64,000 nucleotides of DNA from Pyxidicoccus xibeiensis (GTDB lineage: Bacteria; Myxococcota; Myxococcia; Myxococcales; Myxococcaceae). Location: the NCBI RefSeq assembly GCF_024198175.1, contig NZ_JAJVKV010000023.1, positions 62,001 through 126,000 on the forward strand, read 5' to 3'. Below are positions 16,609 to 24,948 of this stretch, piece by piece. Numbering within the stretch: position 1 is the stretch's first letter; every line of letters begins with the position of its first letter. Under the pieces are notes generated by a model. That model saw nothing but the letters and a program-made list of their open reading frames with translations, ran no database searches and was not told where the DNA came from. The position numbers and the translations under genes were made by a program.

Positions 16609-17970
16609 ATGCCCCTGCGCGCCACACTCCTGCCCCTCCTGCTGCCCGCCGCCGTGGTGGCCCTCCTCGTCGCCACGCTGGACACGCCCCAGGGCGCGGC
16701 GGCCGCGGCGCTCGTCACGCTGGCCGGCTCGCTCATGGCCCTGGGCGTCAGCCGCGGCGCCATGCAGGAGCAGCTCGACACCCTCACCCGCCACACGCGC
16801 GGCCGCGCCGAGGGCGCCACGGGTGCGCCCGCCCCGGGCCCCGAGCAGCTGGAGGAGGTGGCCAGCCTGGGCGGTGCCATCGACTCGCTCCACGCCCAGC
16901 TCTCCGCGCAGAACGCGGCGCTCACCCAGGAGGCGCGCACCCTCACCGCCGTGCTGGACGGCATGGCCGAGGGCATCTGGGTGACGGACGCGGAGGGCAC
17001 CGTGGTGCGCCACAACGACGCGCTCCGCGACCTGCTCCAGCCCGCCGGAGGCCACATCATCGGCCAGCGCCCGCTCGCCCTCATCCGCGACGAGCTGCTC
17101 CACGACGCCGTCATGAGGGCCTGCCGCGAGGGCGCCTCCACGCGGCTGGAGCTGGCGCTCGAGGGGCTGTTCCCCCGCACGCTCTCCGTCCGGGTGACGC
17201 CGCTGGGGAGGGATTTGCCGGGCAGCGCCGCCGTCTTCCACGACGTCACCGAGCTGCGCCGCCTGGAGAAGGTGCGCAAGGACTTCGTGGCCAACGTGTC
17301 CCACGAGCTGCGCACGCCGATTACCGCCATCCGCGGCTATGCGGAGACGCTGCAGGGTGGCGCGCTGACCGACGCCGTCATGGCGCCGAAGATGGTGGAG
17401 ATCATCCACCGCCAGTCGGAACGCCTCTCCGAGCTGGTGGAGGACCTGCTGGAACTGTCCCGCCTGGAGTCGCGCGAGGTGCGCCTGAGGCTCACCGAGG
17501 TGACTCTGGCGGAGGCCGCCGCCCGCGCCACCGACACGGTGCGTCCCAAGGCGGAGGGCAAGGGCCAGCGTGTTTCACTCCACGTTCCACCGGACCTGCG
17601 TGCCCTGGGAGACCCGCGCGCGGTGGAGCAGGTGCTGCTCAACCTCCTGGACAACGCGGTGAAGTACACGCCACCGGGTGGGCGGGTGGACGTATACGGA
17701 GCGTGTGAGGACGGCAGGTGCGTGGTGCGCGTCAAGGACACCGGGCTGGGAATCGAGCCCAAGCACCTGTCCCGCATCTTCGAGCGCTTCTACCGGGTGG
17801 ATAAAGGTCGCAGCCGCGACATGGGGGGCACCGGCCTGGGCCTGTCCATCGTCAAGCACCTGCTGGGGGCCATGGACGGGGAGGTCAGGGTGGAGAGCCA
17901 GCCCAACGTGGGCAGCACCTTCACCATTTTTCTTCCCCTGGTTGCTCCCGCAAAGGCGGCGACCGGATAG
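16609..17970 (+). CDS. PhoR-like sensor histidine kinase
   Basis: 453 residues. Two close N-terminal membrane segments (PLLLPAAVVALLVATL and AALVTLAGSLMAL) leave almost no periplasmic domain, as in PhoR. A PAS-like domain at about 100-210 precedes HisKA with the phospho-His (about 232) in NVSHELRTPITAIRGYAETL. The HATPase domain shows the N-box NLLDNAVKYTPPGG, DTGLGIEP and GTGLGLSIVKHLLG. It lies between its cognate regulator and a metallophosphoesterase gene 12 bp downstream. Confidence 0.93.
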   Translation: MPLRATLLPLLLPAAVVALLVATLDTPQGAAAAALVTLAGSLMALGVSRGAMQEQLDTLTRHTRGRAEGATGAPAPGPEQLEEVASLGGAIDSLHAQLSAQNAALTQEARTLTAVLDGMAEGIWVTDAEGTVVRHNDALRDLLQPAGGHIIGQRPLALIRDELLHDAVMRACREGASTRLELALEGLFPRTLSVRVTPLGRDLPGSAAVFHDVTELRRLEKVRKDFVANVSHELRTPITAIRGYAETLQGGALTDAVMAPKMVEIIHRQSERLSELVEDLLELSRLESREVRLRLTEVTLAEAAARATDTVRPKAEGKGQRVSLHVPPDLRALGDPRAVEQVLLNLLDNAVKYTPPGGRVDVYGACEDGRCVVRVKDTGLGIEPKHLSRIFERFYRVDKGRSRDMGGTGLGLSIVKHLLGAMDGEVRVESQPNVGSTFTIFLPLVAPAKAATG

Positions 17971-17982
17971 GATGGGGCGACC

Positions 17983-18927
17983 ATGCGGGTCGCCATCCTC
18001 GCGGACATCCACGGCAATCTTCCTGCCTGCGAGGCCGTCCTCGAGGACATCGCGCGCTCTGTCGCGCCCGACTTCATCGTCGCCGCGGGGGACCTGGCCC
18101 TGCGGGGCGCCCACCCGAAGGAGACGGTGGACCTGCTCTTCGACCGCTGCGACTCGGTGCTGATGGGCAACACCGACTGCTACCTCGCGGGCAACTACCT
18201 GGGTGGGGCGTACCGCGAGCGGGACCACTGGAAGACGGAGCTGTTGCGCTGGACGAGGGATCAGCTGGGCGGAGAGCTGCTGCAGAAGCTGGGCGCCCTG
18301 CCCTTCTCCGTGCGCTACACGCCGCGCAAGGGGCAGGACCTCTTCGTCTGCCACGCCAACCCGCGCAACCTGGAGGAGTCGCTGGACCCCACGCTGGATG
18401 ACGTGGCGGTGCGCCGCTTCTTCAGCCACCTGGACGCAGCCGCGTGCGCCTTCGGCCACCTGCACTTCCCCTACCGCCGCCGCGTGGGCCGCATGCTCAT
18501 CGCCGACGTGGCCAGCGCCGGCATTCCGCGCGACGGGGATTTGCGCCCCGCCTACGGCGTCTTCACCTTCACGCCCAAGGGCTGGCGCGTGCAGATCCGC
18601 CGCGTGCGCTACCCGGTGCGCAAGGCCACCCAGGCCCTCACCGCGCGCCGCGTCCCCGGCGGCCCGCTGCTCATCCACAAGCTGGTGGAGGCGCGCTACC
18701 GCCACCACAACGCGCTGATGGAGGCCGCGCGCCGCCACTCCGGCCTGCCGCCCGCGGGGCCCGTGCTGCGCCCGCCGCCCGGCACCGTCGCGCGCAACGC
18801 GGCCACCCCGCTGGACGGCCGCCCGCCCCCGGACGTGGACCCCGCCACCCTGCCCACGGACCTGGACGGCACCGTGACGGACGCCTCACCGCTGCCGCCG
18901 GACGTGTTCAACGACATGGAAGGCTGA
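17983..18927 (+). CDS. Calcineurin-like metallophosphoesterase (YfcE/MJ0936-like)
   Basis: 314 residues. The phosphoesterase motifs are ADIHGN, GDLALRG, GNTD (in place of the usual GNHD) and FGHLH, which bind two metals. The C-terminal ~100 residues are Pro-rich and not part of the catalytic fold. It starts 12 bp after the histidine kinase stop, so it is probably part of the same transcript. The substrate is unknown; neighbouring regulatory genes suggest phosphate metabolism or signalling. Confidence 0.8.
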   Translation: MRVAILADIHGNLPACEAVLEDIARSVAPDFIVAAGDLALRGAHPKETVDLLFDRCDSVLMGNTDCYLAGNYLGGAYRERDHWKTELLRWTRDQLGGELLQKLGALPFSVRYTPRKGQDLFVCHANPRNLEESLDPTLDDVAVRRFFSHLDAAACAFGHLHFPYRRRVGRMLIADVASAGIPRDGDLRPAYGVFTFTPKGWRVQIRRVRYPVRKATQALTARRVPGGPLLIHKLVEARYRHHNALMEAARRHSGLPPAGPVLRPPPGTVARNAATPLDGRPPPDVDPATLPTDLDGTVTDASPLPPDVFNDMEG

Positions 18928-18989
18928 TGAACGTTGTCGCCGTGCCGTTGCTTGCGCGCGGACGCGGGCGGTGATTCACGGCCGCCACC

Positions 18990-19487
18990 ATGTCTCCGAG
19001 AGAACTGCCGCTCCTGCTCGTCCGCCACGCCGTGGCCGAGGACTCACACGTCCTGGGTGACGAGGCCCGGGCCCTCACGTCGGAGGGCCGCGAGGCCTTC
19101 CGCCACCACGCGCGCAGGATGGCGCGCCTCACGCCGCTGAGGGGCATCGTCACCAGCCCGCTGGTGCGCGCCGTCCAGACGGCGGAGCTGCTGGTGGAGG
19201 CCTTCGGCCTGTCCAGCGTGGAGGTCCACCCCGCGCTGCTGCCCCGAAAGGGCGCGCACAAGCGCATCCTCAAGCTGGCCCGCGAGCTGGGCCCCGGCTG
19301 GGCCCTGGTGGGCCACAACCCGTCGCTGGAGCGCGCCGCCACGCTCGCGCTCGAGGGCGCGCAGCTGCCGGACAAGCTGCGCAAGGGCGCCGCCGTGGCC
19401 CTGCGCCCGCTCGCGGACGACGCCTACACGCTCGCGTGGTGGGCCAGCCCGGGCCGCCCCGTGAAGCGCCCGGGAGAGCGGCGCTGA
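18990..19487 (+). CDS. sixA: SixA-like phosphohistidine phosphatase
   Basis: 165 residues of the histidine-phosphatase superfamily. The catalytic RHA motif is at the N-terminus (LLLVRHAVAED), the second Arg is in TSPLVRAVQTAE and the second His in LVGHNPSLE. SixA removes phosphate from phosphohistidine in signalling or PTS proteins. It is 62 bp after the phosphoesterase gene and near the sensor kinase, so it may dampen that phosphorelay; this is inference. Confidence 0.85.
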   Translation: MSPRELPLLLVRHAVAEDSHVLGDEARALTSEGREAFRHHARRMARLTPLRGIVTSPLVRAVQTAELLVEAFGLSSVEVHPALLPRKGAHKRILKLARELGPGWALVGHNPSLERAATLALEGAQLPDKLRKGAAVALRPLADDAYTLAWWASPGRPVKRPGERR

Positions 19488-19490
19488 GCG

Positions 19491-19937
19491 TCAGCCCTCG
19501 GCCGCGCCCAGCAGGAAGGACGCGAGGAGCAGGCCCAGCACCGTGGTGGTGATGGCCACGTAGAGCCGGTCCTTCTGCTGCCGGAAGATGAGCAGCGACA
19601 GGGCCACCCGCATCACCGGCACGGCCATCATCACCAGCAGCCCCGCCATGACGAAGGACTGGCCCCGCGCCGCCATCGCCCCGGCCAGCACCTCCCGCAG
19701 GCCATGGGGCACGGCGTGCGGCTCGGTGAAGCGCTGCAGCGCCTCCGCCGACACGAGGTAGTCCGGGTGGCGCAGGAATGTCATCAGCGTGCCCAGCGTC
19801 ACCAGCGACAGGCTGGCCAGCACGCCGTAGCGCAGCAGGTCACTGATGAGCAGCTCCGGCGTCAGCGCCACCGTCTCCGGCACCGGCGCGGCGACGGCGT
19901 CCTCCCGCGCGGCTCCGGGCTCCCGCTCCCCGCTCAT
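19491..19937 (-). CDS. DUF1634 membrane protein
   Basis: 148 residues with three predicted membrane segments (GVLASLSLVTLGTLMTFL, FVMAGLLVMMAVPVMRVAL, ITTTVLGLLLASFLLG). DUF1634 genes typically sit beside TauE/SafE transporter genes, as here. The ATG at 19937 overlaps the upstream transporter stop (ATGA). The function in the family is uncharacterised; it may be an accessory subunit. Confidence 0.85.
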   Translation of the reverse strand: MSGEREPGAAREDAVAAPVPETVALTPELLISDLLRYGVLASLSLVTLGTLMTFLRHPDYLVSAEALQRFTEPHAVPHGLREVLAGAMAARGQSFVMAGLLVMMAVPVMRVALSLLIFRQQKDRLYVAITTTVLGLLLASFLLGAAEG

Positions 19938-20776
19938 GACGTCCACCCCTTGTGCAGCATCTCGTACGCCACCCACAGCAGTACGCCCACGAAGAGGCCG
20001 CGCAGCCAGGTGCTGTTCACCCGGCCCATCAGGTGGCGAGAGCCCAGCCACGCGCCAATCGTGACGCCCACGCACACCGGGCCCGCGATGAACGGGTCGA
20101 TGTGGCCTCTGGCGAAGTAGACGCCCGCGCTGGCCGCCGCCGTCACGCCAATCATGAAGTTGCTGGTGGCGGTGGAGACCTTCAGCGGCAGCCGCATGGC
20201 CAGGTCCATGGCGGGGACCTTCAGCGCCCCCGAGCCGATGCCCAGCATGCCGCTCACCGTGCCCGCCACGTACATCAGCCCCAGCCCCGCGAGCGGCCGG
20301 GTGACGCGGTAGGACACCTCGCGCCCGGCGGCCTCGTCCCAGTAGCTGCCGTGCAGCCCCAGCCGGTCCGCCAGCGCGTCCGGCGGCACCTCCGCCTCCT
20401 CCCCCGCGCGCATCCGCCGCAGCATGGCCAGCGCCGAGTACGCCATGACGCCGCCGAACACGAAGAACACGCCGCGCCCGCCCACCAGGCCGGAGAGGAA
20501 CGCGCCGGTGAGCGCCCCCGCCGTGGTGGCCAGCTCCAGGAACATGGCCACCCGCATGTTGGCCATGCGCTCGCGCACGTACGCCGCCGCCGCCCCGCTG
20601 GACGTGGCGATGACGGAGACGATGGACGCCCCCACCGCGTAGCGGATGTCCACCTTCAACCACAACGTGAGCACGGGAATCAGCAGGAGCCCGCCGCCCA
20701 GGCCCAGCAGCGAGCCCAGCAGCCCTGCCCCCACGGAGAAGGCCAGGACGACCAGCGTGAAGAGGAAGGGAGTCAT
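19934..20776 (-). CDS. TauE/SafE-family anion permease
   Basis: 280 residues with the two-repeat TauE fold: FSVGAGLLGSLLGLGGGLL at the N-terminus and MYVAGTVSGMLGIGSGALKVPA in the second half, about eight membrane helices. Family members export or import sulfite, sulfoacetate or similar anions. A cytoplasmic loop with the sequence DALADRLGLHGSYWDEA lies mid-protein. ATG 20776 (MTPFLFTLVVL) is chosen because it starts the first helix; upstream in-frame ATGs at 20791 and 20818 are possible. Coupled to the DUF1634 gene. Confidence 0.85.
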   Translation of the reverse strand: MTPFLFTLVVLAFSVGAGLLGSLLGLGGGLLLIPVLTLWLKVDIRYAVGASIVSVIATSSGAAAAYVRERMANMRVAMFLELATTAGALTGAFLSGLVGGRGVFFVFGGVMAYSALAMLRRMRAGEEAEVPPDALADRLGLHGSYWDEAAGREVSYRVTRPLAGLGLMYVAGTVSGMLGIGSGALKVPAMDLAMRLPLKVSTATSNFMIGVTAAASAGVYFARGHIDPFIAGPVCVGVTIGAWLGSRHLMGRVNSTWLRGLFVGVLLWVAYEMLHKGWTS

Positions 20777-20895
20777 TCGAGCGGCGCCCATCCTTCCTCT
20801 CCCGGCCTCCGTTTCCAACCACGCCGCCGGGCCACCGCTGCCTGGCTGCCTGCTTCCTTGGGGCCTCGGGGCCTTGAAGTCCGCCTTTCCAGGCA

Positions 20896-20922
20896 GTCAC
20901 GAAGTTGTTGCCGCCGTGTCAC
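20896..20922 (+). promoter_or_regulatory. Pho-box-like direct repeats upstream of the orphan PhoB-like regulator
   Basis: CAGTCAC, then TTGTTGC, then GTGTCAC, each unit 11 bp from the next; the outer GTCAC cores are exactly 22 bp apart. The array begins 64 bp before the ATG. This matches the 11-bp direct-repeat geometry of Pho boxes and would imply autoregulation. Confidence 0.5.
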
Positions 20923-20959
20923 GACACCGCAAATGCGCGGGGCGCACATTGCGTGCGCT

Positions 20960-21649
20960 ATGCCCCATGTCCTCATCGTCGACGACGAGCAAGACCTCGC
21001 CGAGCTCATCGACTTCAACCTGCGCGGGGCCGGCTTCACCACGCGCGTGGCCCACGCCGGAGAGTCGGCCCTCTCCTTCGCCCGGGAGCAGCGCCCGGAC
21101 CTGGTCCTGCTGGACCTGATGCTCCCGGACATGTCCGGCATGGACGTCTGCCGGCAGCTGCGGGCCGCCTCGCTCACGCGGGACGTGCTCATCGTCATGC
21201 TCACCGCCAAGGGCGAGGAAGGCGACCGCATCCACGGCTTCGAGGCGGGCGCGGACGACTATGTCGTCAAGCCCTTCAGCGTGCGCGAGCTGGTGCTGCG
21301 CCTCAAGGCCATCCTCCGCCGCAGCAGCCCCCCCCGCGACGGCGCCGCACCGCTGGTGCTCGGCGCCCTCAAGCTGGACGTGGGCTCCCACCGCTTCTAC
21401 GTCGAGGGCAAGGAGGTCCAGCTCACCGCGCTCGAGTTCCGCCTGCTGGAGCACCTGATGACCCGCCTGGGCCGCGTGCAGACGCGCGAGCAGCTCCTGG
21501 AGGAGGTCTGGGGCCTGTCCAGCTCCCTGGAGACGCGCACCATCGACACCCACGTCATGCGCCTGCGCGACAAGCTCGGCTCCGCGCGCGCGCTGCTGGA
21601 GACCGTGCGCGGTGTCGGCTACCGCATCATCGACCCGTCCACCGTGTGA
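20960..21649 (+). CDS. Orphan PhoB-like response regulator of the phosphate cluster
   Basis: 229 residues, OmpR/PhoB family. The receiver has DDEQDLAELIDFN, Asp52 in LLDLMLPDMSG and DDYVVKPFSVREL. The winged helix has LTALEFRLLEHLM and ETRTIDTHVMRLRDKLG. No kinase gene is adjacent; the nearest kinase is the PhoR-like protein at 16609. It is followed by a phosphate-type porin and pst genes, and GTCAC repeats precede it and several of those genes. It is the best local candidate for their activator. Confidence 0.92.
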   Translation: MPHVLIVDDEQDLAELIDFNLRGAGFTTRVAHAGESALSFAREQRPDLVLLDLMLPDMSGMDVCRQLRAASLTRDVLIVMLTAKGEEGDRIHGFEAGADDYVVKPFSVRELVLRLKAILRRSSPPRDGAAPLVLGALKLDVGSHRFYVEGKEVQLTALEFRLLEHLMTRLGRVQTREQLLEEVWGLSSSLETRTIDTHVMRLRDKLGSARALLETVRGVGYRIIDPSTV

Positions 21650-21655
21650 CGCGCC

Positions 21656-21692
21656 GTCACACAGCCGTGATGCACCTTCACCCACTTGTGAC
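21656..21692 (+). promoter_or_regulatory. Pho-box-like repeat cluster upstream of the porin gene
   Basis: Cores GTCAC (21656), GTGAT (21667), TTCAC (21677) and GTGAC (21688) recur at 10-11-bp steps, ending about 75 bp before the porin ATG. Confidence 0.45.
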
Positions 21693-21767
21693 AAGCAGGC
21701 CCTCAAAAGGCCACACAGCCACCGTAGATCGCCCCGAGTCGTAACCAACCGGAGCCCCCAGACACCT

Positions 21768-23033
21768 ATGCGCAATCTCCTCGTTGCACTGTTCACCTTG
21801 ACCTCCAGCGTGGCGCTGGCGCAGGCGGCCGAGCCGCAGCCCGGCACCGGTGATGCGACGACGCCCTCCACCACCGAGACGTCCTCGACGGAGACCTCCA
21901 CGACGGCCGCCGCCGAGCCGTCGCTCGACGAGCGGATCACCACCGCCGAGGGAAAGATCGCCTCGTTCGAAGAGCAGAACATCGAGACGAAGAACGACCT
22001 GTCTTCGCTCAAGAAGCTGAAGTTCTCCGGCTACGTGCAGGGCCGCTACCAGTACCAGGAGGCCGACGAGACGGGCGAGGACATCCGCCTGACGGACAGC
22101 TTCAGCCGCTTCTCCGTGCGCCGCGGCCGCATCAAGGCCACGTACACCGCGGACTACGCCCAGTACGTCCTGCAGATTGACGCGGTGCCGGACGGCGTCA
22201 CCCTGAAGGACGCCGAGGCGACCTTCTTCATCCCCGGCACCAAGCAGGCCATGTCGCTCACGCTGGGCGCCACCAAGTGGGGCTTCGGCTACGAGGTGCC
22301 CCAGTCCTCCAGCGACCGTGAGTTCCCCGAGCGCACCCGCGTCGTGCGCGCCTTCCTGCCCGGCGAGCGTGACCTCGGCCTGAAGTTCAACGGCAAGTTC
22401 GGCGTGCTGCGCGTCACCGCCGGCCTCTTCAACGGCGCCAGCTCCGCCACCCCGCTGGACGCGGACAAGGAGAAGGACGTCATCGGCCGCATCGGCTTCG
22501 ACCTCAAGTGGCTGTCCGGTGGCGTGTCCGGCTGGTACGGCGGCGCCATGGCCCGCCGCACCACCGGCGCCGAGCCCGACACCTACCGCCGCTACTACGA
22601 CCGCTACCGCGTCGGCGCGGACCTCCAGGCCTACTTCGACGTGATTCCCCTGGGCGGCACCGCCATCAAGGCCGAGTACATCGCCGGCAAGACGTACGGC
22701 GGCGCCACCAACGCCACCAACGTGGACGTGCCCGCCAGCGGCTGGTACGCGCTGCTCGTCCAGAACCTCGGCCTGAGCAACGCCGTCGCCGTCCGCTACG
22801 ACTACTTCGACCCGGCCAACGGCACCAAGGCGCGCGCTGCCTCGAACGGCATCCGGCCGGCCAGCACCAACGCCGTGGGGACTCTCGGCGTGGCGCTGCT
22901 GCATTACTTTGGCGAGAACCTGAAGCTCACCGCCGCCTACGAGCTGCCCATGACGGCCACCGTCGAGGACGTGGACGCGGTGGAAGACCCCGCGGACAAC
23001 CTCTTCACCCTCCAGCTCCAGGCGCGCTTCTAG
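21768..23033 (+). CDS. Phosphate-selective porin (OprO/OprP-like)
   Basis: 421 residues. A cleavable signal peptide (NLLVALFTLTSSVALAQA) comes first. A Thr/Ser-rich low-complexity stretch follows, then a short coiled-coil (ERITTAEGKIASFEEQNIE), as in trimeric OprP-type porins. A long amphipathic beta-rich domain starting KFSGYVQGRYQYQ extends to a C-terminal aromatic residue (LQLQARF), the outer-membrane insertion signature. Location directly before pstS supports phosphate or polyphosphate uptake. The ATG at 21768 starts the signal peptide. Confidence 0.85.
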   Translation: MRNLLVALFTLTSSVALAQAAEPQPGTGDATTPSTTETSSTETSTTAAAEPSLDERITTAEGKIASFEEQNIETKNDLSSLKKLKFSGYVQGRYQYQEADETGEDIRLTDSFSRFSVRRGRIKATYTADYAQYVLQIDAVPDGVTLKDAEATFFIPGTKQAMSLTLGATKWGFGYEVPQSSSDREFPERTRVVRAFLPGERDLGLKFNGKFGVLRVTAGLFNGASSATPLDADKEKDVIGRIGFDLKWLSGGVSGWYGGAMARRTTGAEPDTYRRYYDRYRVGADLQAYFDVIPLGGTAIKAEYIAGKTYGGATNATNVDVPASGWYALLVQNLGLSNAVAVRYDYFDPANGTKARAASNGIRPASTNAVGTLGVALLHYFGENLKLTAAYELPMTATVEDVDAVEDPADNLFTLQLQARF

Positions 23034-23035
23034 TC

Positions 23036-23051
23036 GTCACGCGCCTGTCAC
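23036..23051 (+). promoter_or_regulatory. Pho-box-like repeats upstream of pstS
   Basis: GTCAC-N6-GTCAC: two cores exactly 11 bp apart, the second ending 23 bp before the pstS ATG. The position is close to the start codon, so a promoter overlapping or immediately downstream would give a very short leader. Confidence 0.5.
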
Positions 23052-23074
23052 CTTCCACAGGGAGACACATCCAG

Positions 23075-23896
23075 ATGAAGACCTTCCTCAAGTCGCTCGT
23101 CACCGTGCTCATGTTGGCCCTCCCGGTAGCCGCCCAGGCGGGCACCGTCACCGTCAAGGGCTCGGACACCATGGTCATCCTCGGACAGCGCTGGGCCGAG
23201 GAGTTCATGAAGAAGAGCTCCGCCACCAAGGTGCAGGTCACCGGCGGTGGCTCCGGCACGGGCCTGGCCGCCCTGCAGAACGGCACCACCGACATCGCCA
23301 TGTCCAGCCGGGAGATGAAGGAGGCGGAGGGCGAGAAGCTGCGCACCCGCTACAACACCACCGGCACGGAGATTGCCGTCGCCAAGGACGGCGTCACCTT
23401 CTACGTCAACGAGGGCAACCCGGTGACGTCCCTCACCATGGAGCAGCTGCGCGACATCTACCTGGGCGACATCACCAACTGGAAGCAGGTCGGCGGCCCG
23501 GACGCGGCCATCGTCGTCTACTCCCGCGAGAACTCCTCCGGCACGTATGTGTTCGTGAAGGACAACGTCCTCAACGGTGAGGACTTCGCCTCCTCCGCCC
23601 AGACGCTGCCCGGCACCGCCGCGGTGGTGAACGCCGTCGCCAAGGAGAAGCACGGCATCGGCTACGGCGGCGCCGCCTACGCCAAGGGCATCAAGGAGCT
23701 GAAGGTCAAGAAGGGCAACGAGGAGATTGCCCCCACGGCCGACAACATCAAGTCCGGCAAGTACCCCCTGTCGCGCAACCTGTTCTTCTACCTGCGCAAC
23801 AAGCCGGCGGGTGAGGTCAAGGCCTTCATCGACTTCGCCCTGTCCCCCGAGGGCCAGGCTGTCGTCACCAAGGTCGGCTACTTCCCCGTGAAGTAG
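23075..23896 (+). CDS. pstS: Phosphate ABC transporter, periplasmic binding protein
   Basis: 273 residues. It has a Sec signal peptide with a probable AQA cleavage site and no lipobox, so it is soluble in the periplasm. The phosphate-binding loops are typical: VKGSDTM near the mature N-terminus, TGGGSGTGLAAL and SRENSSGTYVF. It delivers phosphate to PstCA. The ATG at 23075 has AGGGAGA upstream. It has its own candidate Pho box although the porin gene ends only 41 bp before. Confidence 0.95.
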   Translation: MKTFLKSLVTVLMLALPVAAQAGTVTVKGSDTMVILGQRWAEEFMKKSSATKVQVTGGGSGTGLAALQNGTTDIAMSSREMKEAEGEKLRTRYNTTGTEIAVAKDGVTFYVNEGNPVTSLTMEQLRDIYLGDITNWKQVGGPDAAIVVYSRENSSGTYVFVKDNVLNGEDFASSAQTLPGTAAVVNAVAKEKHGIGYGGAAYAKGIKELKVKKGNEEIAPTADNIKSGKYPLSRNLFFYLRNKPAGEVKAFIDFALSPEGQAVVTKVGYFPVK

Positions 23897-23903
23897 AGAC
23901 GGC

Positions 23904-23919
23904 GTCACACGATTGTCAC
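23904..23919 (+). promoter_or_regulatory. Pho-box-like repeats upstream of pstC
   Basis: GTCAC-N6-GTCAC in the 41-bp gap between pstS and pstC, identical spacing to the box before pstS, 18 bp before the pstC ATG. Confidence 0.45.
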
Positions 23920-23937
23920 GCGAGGCCCTGACGCACT

Positions 23938-24948
23938 ATGGATAGACAGGCGATCATGCAGCAGGGTCTCACGGAAACCATGGCGGTGCCGCGGCTGTCC
24001 GCGGCCGCGCGCCGCCGGCAGCTTCGGGAGAAGGTCATCGCGGGCTTCATCACGCTGATGGCCTTCACCGGCATCGCCGCCCTCCTCCTCATCATCATCT
24101 TCGTGGCCAAGGAAGCGCTCGCGCTCTTCCTGGAGCCGGAGGCCCGCCACGAGGCCGGGCTCTCCAAGATGTTCCTGCCGCAGGTGGCCCGCCAGGGCCG
24201 CCCGGCGACCTTCACCTGGCAGCCGGTCTCCAATATCCCGAAGGTCAGCATGATTCCGCTGTTCATCGGGACGCTGAAGACCACCGCCGTCTCCATGCTG
24301 GTGGCCGTGCCGGTGGGCGTCTTCGGCGCCCTCTACGCCGCCGAGTTCGCGCCCCGCCGCCTGCGCGAACTGCTCAAGCCCGTCATCGAGCTGCTCGCCG
24401 GCATCCCCTCGGTGGTGCTGGGCTTCTTCGCGCTGATGGTGATGGCCACCTTCCTGCAAGAGACCCTGGGCCTCAACACCCGCCTCAACGCGGTGGTGGC
24501 CGGCCTGGGCCTGGCGCTCGCCATCGTCCCCGTCATCTTCACCGTGGCGGAGGACTCGCTCACCGCGGTGCCGCGCAGCTACCGCGAGGCGTCGCTGGCG
24601 CTGGGCGCCACGCCCTGGGAGACAGCCTGGAAGGTGGTGCTCCCCGCCGCGGCCCCCGGCATCCTCGCCGCGTGCGTGCTGGGCTTCGGCCGCGCCATCG
24701 GCGAGACGATGATCATCCTCATGGCCTCCGGTAACGCGGCCATCGTCTCCGCGGACTTCGGGGACTCGGTGCGCTCGCTGTCGGCCACCATCGCCGCGGA
24801 GATGGGCGAGGTGGTGGTGGGCAGTCCCCACTACTCCATCCTCTTCTTCATCGGCGTGCAGCTGTTCGTCTTCACCTTCATCCTCAACATGCTGGCCTCC
24901 ACCTGGACGAAGAAGGTCATCAAGCGGCTGACCGGGAGCGCCTCGTGA
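23938..24948 (+). CDS. pstC: Phosphate ABC transporter permease PstC
   Basis: 336 residues and about six membrane helices. A cytoplasmic N-terminus is followed by AGFITLMAFTGIAALLLIIIF, a periplasmic loop, and a permease core with the EAA motif (YREASLALGATPWETAWKVVLP) that contacts PstB. Start ATG 23938; an in-frame ATG at 23956 is an alternative. The stop overlaps the pstA GTG start. Confidence 0.95.
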   Translation: MDRQAIMQQGLTETMAVPRLSAAARRRQLREKVIAGFITLMAFTGIAALLLIIIFVAKEALALFLEPEARHEAGLSKMFLPQVARQGRPATFTWQPVSNIPKVSMIPLFIGTLKTTAVSMLVAVPVGVFGALYAAEFAPRRLRELLKPVIELLAGIPSVVLGFFALMVMATFLQETLGLNTRLNAVVAGLGLALAIVPVIFTVAEDSLTAVPRSYREASLALGATPWETAWKVVLPAAAPGILAACVLGFGRAIGETMIILMASGNAAIVSADFGDSVRSLSATIAAEMGEVVVGSPHYSILFFIGVQLFVFTFILNMLASTWTKKVIKRLTGSAS

